Assembly: GCA_021779635.1 (NCBI GenBank) | Contig: JAJYAH010000157.1 | Location: forward strand, 1 to 11,298 | Source of the DNA: Pseudomonadota bacterium | GTDB taxonomy: Bacteria; Pseudomonadota; Alphaproteobacteria; Rhizobiales; Xanthobacteraceae | Length of the DNA: 11,298 nt | Reading direction: 5' to 3' | Part shown: in pieces, positions 6,690 to 11,298 of the stretch | Position numbering within the stretch: position 1 is the first letter of the stretch | Layout of the letters: each line of letters starts with the position of its first letter | The notes under the pieces: model-generated | What the model was told of the DNA's origin: nothing | Database searches by the model: none | Seen by the model: the letters and a program-made list of their open reading frames with translations, nothing else | Made by a program: the position numbers and the translations under genes

Positions 6690-6735
6690 ATTACAGATTA
6701 CAGTTGATTTTTGGATATCGAATGATATTTGTAAT
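6690..6735. promoter_or_regulatory. Candidate TetR operator region with tandem and inverted ATTACA motifs
   Basis: ATTACAG occurs twice in tandem at 6690-6696 and 6697-6703, and the inverted copy TGTAAT lies at 6730-6735. Between them ATATC (6715-6719) faces GATAT (6724-6728) around GAAT. All lie in the AT-rich 98-bp gap between the TetR gene and the divergent membrane-protein operon. Position and symmetry suggest regulator binding sites. Which dyad is bound, and where the promoters are, cannot be decided by eye. Confidence 0.45.
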
Positions 6736-6770
6736 TGACGAAGCCGATTTGGTTGCAGGAGACGTATATC

Positions 6771-7460
6771 ATGGAGATCCGGTCGCTGGATCGTCTGCTC
6801 GCCATCCTGGCAACGCTCGCAGCCCTGACGGTTGCCGGCATGGTGGTTGCGATCCTGACCACGCGCGGTTCGCAGGATTTTTTTCAGACTGCGCGGCCCA
6901 TCGAAGCCTATGGCGCGTATCTGGCGACGCCCCTGGTTGCCCTCGGCCTGCGGCTCAATCTCGGCCTCGATAATCTCTTCATGATTCTCTATGGCGCGTT
7001 TTTTGTCGTGCTGAGCGTTCGGCTGCGCGCGATGCTGGACGGCCGCCTGCTGGGCATAGCACTCGCGGCGATCATGCTGACGGTCGCACTCGACGCGATC
7101 GAGAACCACCACATCATGACGATGGTGCATTCGATCCAGAACGGATTGCCGGTTTCGGTGACCGACGGGCAACTTCAGATGATCGCCTCCCAGGTCAAGT
7201 TTCACGCGAGCTATCTGGCGGTTTTGCTGTTCTCGTTCGGCTTCCTGCAATTCGGACGGCTGGGCCGGATCATCGCGGTCGTGCTCTGGTGCTATATTCC
7301 ATGCGGCGTGCTGATCTCGGTGACGCCGGTTGAATCGGCCCAGGCGCTGGTGCTCGGACGAACCATCTTCTTCGTCTTTGCCTTCATCCTCTCGGCCGTC
7401 CTGTTCTTTTCGCAAGGCGCAGCTTCGAGCCAAAAGACCTCCGGTCAACACATCCGATAA
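6771..7460 (+). CDS. Unrecognised polytopic membrane protein with ENHH motif
   Basis: I do not recognise the family. The 229-residue product is strongly hydrophobic, with likely membrane segments at about 9-30, 48-62, 68-84, 92-108, 146-161, 166-184 and 195-213. A polar motif, LDAIENHHIMTMVH (107-120), follows the fourth segment, and another histidine, H145, precedes the fifth. The clustered Asp, Glu and His residues could bind a metal or cofactor, but this is only a suggestion. I chose the ATG at 6771 because AGGAG (6757-6761) lies 9 bases upstream. A TTG at 6735 would extend the frame by 12 non-hydrophobic residues through the putative operator. The gene ends 18 bp before a DoxX-type gene, so the two are probably one operon, likely controlled by the divergent TetR regulator. 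Confidence 0.85.
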   Translation: MEIRSLDRLLAILATLAALTVAGMVVAILTTRGSQDFFQTARPIEAYGAYLATPLVALGLRLNLGLDNLFMILYGAFFVVLSVRLRAMLDGRLLGIALAAIMLTVALDAIENHHIMTMVHSIQNGLPVSVTDGQLQMIASQVKFHASYLAVLLFSFGFLQFGRLGRIIAVVLWCYIPCGVLISVTPVESAQALVLGRTIFFVFAFILSAVLFFSQGAASSQKTSGQHIR

Positions 7461-7478
7461 CGGACAAAGGACCACGCC

Positions 7479-7832
7479 ATGCCCATGACGATCATTACAA
7501 TTGTCGGCCGGACCCTTCTCGCATTGCTGTTCATTCTCGCAGGCGCCGCGAAGATCGCCGGCCCACAACCCTTCCTGGATCACATGGCCGCTCACCATAT
7601 TCCGGGCGCGTTGCTGCCGTTGGTCATTTTGCTGGAATTGAGCGCGGGCGCAGCCGTGCTGATCGGCTGGCAATTGCCGTTCGCTGCCGGCGCCCTGGCG
7701 TTGTTCTGCATCGCTACCGCCCTCGGATTTCACCTCAACCTGGCAGACAAGGCGGAACGAACGCTGTTCGTCAAGGATCTCGCGATCGCGGGAGCGCTGA
7801 TGGTGATCGCGGCCGGCGCAGTGCGGACCTGA
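7479..7832 (+). CDS. DoxX family membrane protein (second copy in window)
   Basis: The 117-residue protein has four predicted membrane segments at about 6-26, 43-62, 67-86 and 99-115. It opens with the DoxX-type phrase GRTLLALLFILAGAAKIAGP (10-29), and LLELSAGAAVLIGW (51-64) matches the second helix pattern of the family. The ATG at 7479 has AAAGGA about 7 bases upstream. A second ATG two codons later is possible. It follows the unrecognised membrane protein by 18 bp and is almost certainly co-transcribed with it. It differs clearly from the DoxX protein at 1957-2337, so this is not a recent local duplication. A redox or membrane-stress role is family-based inference. Confidence 0.88.
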   Translation: MPMTIITIVGRTLLALLFILAGAAKIAGPQPFLDHMAAHHIPGALLPLVILLELSAGAAVLIGWQLPFAAGALALFCIATALGFHLNLADKAERTLFVKDLAIAGALMVIAAGAVRT

Positions 7833-7852
7833 GACCAGCTGGCTGCCAACGG

Positions 7853-8791
7853 TCAGGATTTGTCGTCGGCCTTTTCCGCCTTCTTCGGCCGCGGCGGTCC
7901 CTCGACCGGCGGCAGCGACTTGATGTAGTCGGCGATGGCCGCGCGATCGTCAGCGCTCAATTGCGAGATATTCCTGATCACGCGCGCCATCGAGCCGCCG
8001 ACGCTGTCACCGTCCGGCAGTTGGCCGGTTTCGAGGAAATAGGCGATGTCGGTTTCGCTCCATTCGCCAATTCCTTTTTGCGTGATGTTCGGCACCCAGC
8101 CCTTGCCTTCCGGATTCGGCCCGCCGGCGAAGCGTTGCGCGGCGATGATGCCGCCGAGGAAATTCCGGGGACTGTGACACTCCGCGCAATGGCCGAGGCC
8201 GTTGACGAGATAGGCGCCGCGATTCCAGCGCGCCGAGCGCGCGGCGTCCGGCACGAACGGCTTGCCGTCCATGAACAGCCATTTCCAGACTGCGATATTG
8301 CGCCTGATATTGAATGGAAACGGCACGTCGTGATCGCGCACCTTGCCGGACACCGGCGCCAGTGTCCTCAGATAGGCAAACAGGTCGCGGATATCTGTAA
8401 CCCTGGCATGCTGGTAGGACGTATAGGGAAAGGCCGGAAAGTAATGAAATCCGGCTGGAGATATCCCCCGGGTCACGGCGCGAACGAACTCCGCCTCAGT
8501 CCATCGCCCGATGCCATCGACCGGATCAGGCGAGATATTCGGCGCGTAGAATGTTCCGAACGGCGACGGTATCGCGAGGCCGCCGCCGAGCCTGGTGCGA
8601 TCGGGCTGGCCGGGAACGGCATGGCAGGAGGAACATCCTCCGGCGTTGAAAGTTGTCAGTCCGTTGGCAGGGTCCGGCGTGTAGGCAGGTGCTGCGACCG
8701 CCAACATGATCGGCGGAGCGGTCAGCCACCAATAAATACCGAAAGCGGCGGCGGCAGCCAGAACGGCAGCAAGGAGAATTCGTCGCGGCAT
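7853..8791 (-). CDS. Membrane-anchored diheme cytochrome c
   Basis: The 312-residue protein has an N-terminal hydrophobic signal or anchor (about 5-23), then two cytochrome c domains with heme motifs CSSCH (53-57) and CAECH (202-206). The wording (YAPNISPD, GIGRWTEAEFVRAV, CAECHSPRNFLGG, GWVPNIT) matches the cytochrome subunits that accept electrons from periplasmic alcohol, aldehyde or molybdenum dehydrogenases. M268 in GGSMARVI is the likely sixth ligand of heme 2. In domain 1 the usual PAMPY phrase reads PAFPY, so F121 occupies the position often held by the Met ligand. The C-terminal tail is Lys- and Pro-rich. The gene is convergent with the DoxX gene (20 bp apart) and divergent from the CHRD gene. 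Its dehydrogenase partner is not adjacent. The molybdopterin subunit further right is a candidate by proximity only. Confidence 0.92.
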   Translation of the reverse strand: MPRRILLAAVLAAAAAFGIYWWLTAPPIMLAVAAPAYTPDPANGLTTFNAGGCSSCHAVPGQPDRTRLGGGLAIPSPFGTFYAPNISPDPVDGIGRWTEAEFVRAVTRGISPAGFHYFPAFPYTSYQHARVTDIRDLFAYLRTLAPVSGKVRDHDVPFPFNIRRNIAVWKWLFMDGKPFVPDAARSARWNRGAYLVNGLGHCAECHSPRNFLGGIIAAQRFAGGPNPEGKGWVPNITQKGIGEWSETDIAYFLETGQLPDGDSVGGSMARVIRNISQLSADDRAAIADYIKSLPPVEGPPRPKKAEKADDKS

Positions 8792-8831
8792 TCACTGATC
8801 CGTCACTACCCGCCCTCAAATAAACCTCTAG

Positions 8832-8853
8832 TATGGCCGCTGTTCCGGCCATA
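8832..8853. promoter_or_regulatory. Perfect 8-bp dyad between divergent cytochrome c and CHRD genes
   Basis: TATGGCCG (8832-8839) is the exact reverse complement of CGGCCATA (8846-8853), with a 6-base spacer. It lies 41 bp upstream of the cytochrome start and about 104 bp upstream of the CHRD start, in a 165-bp divergent gap. It could be an operator for one or both genes. It does not match the FNR/FixK box (TTGAC/TCAA type). No regulator gene is adjacent, so the assignment is tentative. Confidence 0.3.
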
Positions 8854-8956
8854 GGCGGATTGAAAATTCTTAAGGCGTTAACGCTCGTTGCGGGAATAAA
8901 GCCGATATCTCGTTGTTTTGAAACTGGCGCCATCAGACGCCAACAGGGAGAAAACC

Positions 8957-9382
8957 ATGCCGAAGACCAGGACCATGCTCGCCATATTCGCACTCGGCGC
9001 GACCGTTGCCTTCGCCGGACCCGCCTTTGCCGACAAGATGAAGGCAACCCTCAACGGCGCCTCCGAAGTGCCCGCCACTACCAGCGCCGGTAAAGGCACC
9101 GCCGATATCGACTACAATGCGGCGACCAAGAAGATGAGCTGGAAGCTGACCTATTCCGGGCTTACAGGCCCGGCGACCGCCGCGCATTTCCACGGGCCGG
9201 CCGAAGCCGGCAAGAATGCCGGCGTCGCTCTTGCGATTCCGAATGCCACCTCAAGCCCCGTCGAAGGCAGCGCCACGCTGACGGACGCCCAGGCTGCCGA
9301 TTTGATGGCCGGCAAGTACTACATCAACATCCACACCGCGGCCAATCCGGGCGGCGAAATCCGCGGTCAGGTGACGAAGTAG
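8957..9382 (+). CDS. Secreted CHRD domain-containing protein
   Basis: The 141-residue precursor has a signal peptide of about 25 residues, with likely cleavage after AFA (…GPAFA/DKMK). The mature part is a single CHRD domain. It is recognisable from ATLNGASEVPATTSAGKGTA (about 29-48), the AAHFHGPA block (about 74-81) and the ending YYINIHTAANPGGEIRGQV. CHRD domains were named from chordin and are common as single-domain exported proteins in bacteria, where the function is unknown. I chose the ATG at 8957 because GGGAG lies 6 bases upstream. An in-frame ATG at 8918 would put 13 polar residues before the signal peptide. The gene is flanked by two cytochrome genes on the opposite strand, so a periplasmic location shared with them is the only contextual hint. 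Confidence 0.93.
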   Translation: MPKTRTMLAIFALGATVAFAGPAFADKMKATLNGASEVPATTSAGKGTADIDYNAATKKMSWKLTYSGLTGPATAAHFHGPAEAGKNAGVALAIPNATSSPVEGSATLTDAQAADLMAGKYYINIHTAANPGGEIRGQVTK

Positions 9383-9459
9383 ACGCGCCTGGCGCGACAG
9401 TCGAACAAAAGGGGCGGACGCGTCATCGCGGCCACCCTGTTTCTTTGGAGTCGACGCGC

Positions 9460-9488
9460 CGTCATTCCGGGGGCACCCCGGAATGACG
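9460..9488. repeat. Perfect 13-bp palindrome between convergent genes
   Basis: CGTCATTCCGGGG (9460-9472) and CCCCGGAATGACG (9476-9488) form a perfect stem with a GCA loop. It lies between the 3' ends of the CHRD gene and the cytochrome c' gene, 4 bp from the latter's stop codon. The CGTCATTCCGGGG wording is the kind seen in abundant intergenic palindromes of Bradyrhizobium relatives (from memory). It could aid mRNA 3' end stability or termination for both genes. No T-tract follows. Confidence 0.65.
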
Positions 9489-9492
9489 AAGA

Positions 9493-9939
9493 TCAGCTGT
9501 TCTTCAGACGAAAGGTCTCATGGCAACCGCCGCACTGCTTGCCGACCGCGGGAAATGTCGCCTTCAGCGTGTCGAGATCCTTGATCCGGCCCTTGGCTTC
9601 GGTCACGACCTTGCCGAAGCTCGCGATGTGCTCGTCGAAGCCGGCCTTGTCTTCCCATATTTTTGACGAAGCGCTGTAGTCGCCATCGGGCTTGAGACCC
9701 TTGGTGCTGACCGGAAACAGCGTCGGAAGCTTCTTGGCGGTGTCTTCAAACTGGTTCAGCGCGGCGTCGACCGCGGCCTGGTCATAGGGCTTTTCACCCT
9801 TGACCATCGCGGCCAGTGCGCCGGCGTTCTTCCCGTTGGCCTTCATCACGGACTGGGCCTGCTTGACCAGATCCTGCTGCGCCATCACCGCGCCAACCCC
9901 CAGCAACAAGGTCCCTATCACCACAACAGTTCGCATCAT
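9493..9939 (-). CDS. Cytochrome c'/c-556-like monoheme periplasmic protein
   Basis: The 148-residue precursor has a signal peptide of about 20 residues (cleavage near VMA/QQD). It is followed by a four-helix-bundle type sequence with the heme motif CGGCH close to the C-terminus (136-140, VGKQCGGCHETFR). A C-terminal motif is the hallmark of class II cytochromes c (c' and c-556). These proteins bind NO or CO, or transfer electrons in the periplasm. A Met at residue 32 in the first helix (QSVMKANGK) could be a sixth ligand as in c-556, but sequence alone does not separate c' from c-556. I chose the ATG at 9939 because GGAG lies 9 bases upstream. The next ATG at 9936 is also possible. An ATG at 10035 would add 32 residues before the signal peptide. 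The gene may be read alone, since 128 bp separate it from the upstream molybdoenzyme gene. Confidence 0.93.
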   Translation of the reverse strand: MMRTVVVIGTLLLGVGAVMAQQDLVKQAQSVMKANGKNAGALAAMVKGEKPYDQAAVDAALNQFEDTAKKLPTLFPVSTKGLKPDGDYSASSKIWEDKAGFDEHIASFGKVVTEAKGRIKDLDTLKATFPAVGKQCGGCHETFRLKNS

Positions 9940-10067
9940 CAGCCCGTTCTCCGTGTCGCCTAGCGTTTCCATACGATGCCGCGAGCCTGCTTGCGCGAGC
10001 GGCGGCCATGAACGTCCCAACCCGAATTCCAGCACGTGCGATCGCGCTTCATTCTCCGCGATGGATG

Positions 10068-11298
10068 TCAGAGGCTATGCCGGCGCTGGTGCTCACGGAT
10101 CGCGATCCAGACCCGCTCGGCGGTCGCCGGCATATCGATGTGATCGATTTTATATTCGCGCCACAGCCCCTCGATAATTGCATTGACGACTGCCGGACAG
10201 GAGCCGATCGCACCGGCCTCGCCCGCGCCCTTGACGCCCAGCGGATTGGTCTTGCAGGGGACGTTATGGGTCTCGAACACAAATGACGGACCATCGGCCG
10301 CGCGCGGCAGCGCATAGTCCATGAAGGTGCCGGTGACGAGCTGGCCGTCCTTCGGGTCGTAGACCGCCCGCTCCATCAATGCCTGGCCGATGCCCTGCAT
10401 CGCGCCGCCATGCACCTGGCCGGCGAGCAGCAGCGGATTGAGCGTCACCCCGAAATCGTCGACGATGACGTAGTTCGCGATTCGGATGATGCCGGTGGCC
10501 GGATCGATCTCGACTTCGGCGAGGTGAGTGCCGTTTGGAAAGGTGCCGTCGGCGCTGGCGAATGTCGCGCTTGCGTTCAGCTTGGCGGGATCGACGCCGG
10601 GCCGCTTGGCCAGATCGGCAAAACTGACCGAACGGTCGGTGCCGGCGACCCGCACCGTGCCATCACTGATCTCGAGATCGCCGATGCCTGTTTCCAGCGC
10701 CTCGGCGGCGATCTCCTTCAGATTTGCGCCAAGCTTGTGGGTCGCACGCTCGACGCTGACCCCGCCGGACGGAATGGAAGCCGACCCGCCGGTGCCGAGG
10801 CCAGTGGCGATCTGGTCGGTGTCGCCCTGGAAAATGTGGACACGCTCGGGCGCCAGGCCAAACTGCTCGGCGACGATTTGCGCATACGCAGTCTGATGGC
10901 CCTGCCCGCTCGACTGGGTGCCGATCAGGACCGACACGTCGCCATTGGGATCGAGCCGCACGTCGGCAGTCTCCTCGCCCATCGTGCCGCAGACCTCGAC
11001 ATAGGTGGCAAGCCCGATGCCGCGCACCAGGCCCTGCTTCTTCGCCGCCCTGGCGCGCTTCGGAAATTCCTTCCAGTCGGCAATTTCCATCGCCCGCTTC
11101 ATGTGCGCGGTAAAATCGCCGGAATCGTAGATCTTGCCGGTCGCGGTCTTGTAGGGCATCGCGCGCGGCGTGATGAAGTTCTTGCGCCGGATCGCATCCG
11201 GCGTCATGCCGAGCTTGCGCGCGGCCGCATCGACCAGCCGCTCGACCACATAGGCGGCCTCGGGCCGGCCGGCGCCGCGATAGGCATCGACCGGCACG
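10068..11298 (-). CDS. Xanthine dehydrogenase family molybdopterin-binding subunit (partial, C-terminal about 409 residues)
   Basis: The frame is open to the right edge, so the N-terminal part is missing. The visible portion is the molybdopterin-binding region of a molybdenum hydroxylase large subunit. [12 protein letters not shown] is at about 5-16 of the visible part and [16 protein letters not shown] at about 125-140. The [27 protein letters not shown] core and the [12 protein letters not shown] loop follow, with the expected catalytic Glu at about 360. The [10 protein letters not shown] loop replaces the AYRCSFR loop of true form I CO dehydrogenase, so this is probably not a CO dehydrogenase, although such genes are often labelled coxL-like. 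The partner FeS and FAD subunits are not in the window. Substrate is unknown. The first visible codon (GTG at 11297) is an internal Val, not a start. Confidence 0.93.
   Translation of the reverse strand, partial: VPVDAYRGAGRPEAAYVVERLVDAAARKLGMTPDAIRRKNFITPRAMPYKTATGKIYDSGDFTAHMKRAMEIADWKEFPKRARAAKKQGLVRGIGLATYVEVCGTMGEETADVRLDPNGDVSVLIGTQSSGQGHQTAYAQIVAEQFGLAPERVHIFQGDTDQIATGLGTGGSASIPSGGVSVERATHKLGANLKEIAAEALETGIGDLEISDGTVRVAGTDRSVSFADLAKRPGVDPAKLNASATFASADGTFPNGTHLAEVEIDPATGIIRIANYVIVDDFGVTLNPLLLAGQVHGGAMQGIGQALMERAVYDPKDGQLVTGTFMDYALPRAADGPSFVFETHNVPCKTNPLGVKGAGEAGAIGSCPAVVNAIIEGLWREYKIDHIDMPATAERVWIAIREHQRRHSL

Noticed and set aside
6660..7733. A 357-residue minus-strand open frame opposite the membrane protein and second DoxX gene
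   Set aside because: Its product is a low-complexity Gln/Arg/Asp/His-rich sequence typical of the antisense of hydrophobic genes in high-GC DNA. The plus-strand genes have good ribosome sites and family features.
8858..8916. Possible EcfG-type stress promoter (GGAAT/GGATT with CGTT) before the CHRD gene
   Set aside because: The spacers are only 13 to 14 bases, whereas the known sites use about 16 to 18, so the match is not credible.

Overview
The window looks like chromosomal DNA from a high-GC alphaproteobacterium. The best fit is the Bradyrhizobium / Rhodopseudomonas / Afipia group. This rests on codon use, on the style of the redox and regulatory proteins, and on intergenic palindromes that resemble repeats I remember from that family. 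The genus cannot be fixed from the window alone. I see no tRNA, rRNA, CRISPR array, transposase or phage gene.

Left part (1-1749). The N-terminal part of a UDP-2,3-diacylglucosamine-diphosphatase-like metallophosphoesterase runs off the left edge. It is followed by thiD (thiamine biosynthesis), also on the minus strand. A 257-bp intergenic region packed with three successive inverted repeats separates thiD from a plus-strand gene for a stand-alone Lrp/AsnC ligand-binding (RAM) domain with no DNA-binding half. The last repeat has 26-nt arms with one mismatch and ends exactly at that gene's Shine-Dalgarno sequence.

Middle-left (1750-4272). A composite palindromic repeat lies between the RAM gene and a minus-strand pair: a DODA/LigB-type extradiol dioxygenase followed by a DoxX-family membrane protein. 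A LysR-type regulator is transcribed divergently from the dioxygenase across a 104-bp gap with a candidate operator. The arrangement suggests a small aromatic/quinone-stress unit under LysR control.

Centre (4324-7832). A class III adenylate cyclase carries a predicted periplasmic DUF3365/Tll0287-like sensor domain with a c-type heme motif (CVSCH). It has lower GC than its surroundings in the lines I counted. Next comes a TetR regulator, divergent from an apparent two-gene operon: an unrecognised polytopic membrane protein with an ENHH motif, and a second DoxX-type protein. The gap between them holds tandem and inverted ATTACA motifs.

Right part (7853-11298). This is a redox neighbourhood: a membrane-anchored diheme cytochrome c, a divergent secreted CHRD-domain protein, a cytochrome c'/c-556-like monoheme protein, and the C-terminal 409 residues of a molybdopterin-binding subunit of the xanthine dehydrogenase family, cut by the right edge. 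The diheme cytochrome resembles electron acceptors of periplasmic alcohol, aldehyde or molybdenum dehydrogenases. A link to the molybdoenzyme is plausible, but the genes are not contiguous. I see ordinary accessory metabolism and regulation, not an obvious unknown defence or mobile system. The best leads are the structured region before the RAM gene, the heme-c cyclase, and the ENHH membrane protein with its TetR switch.
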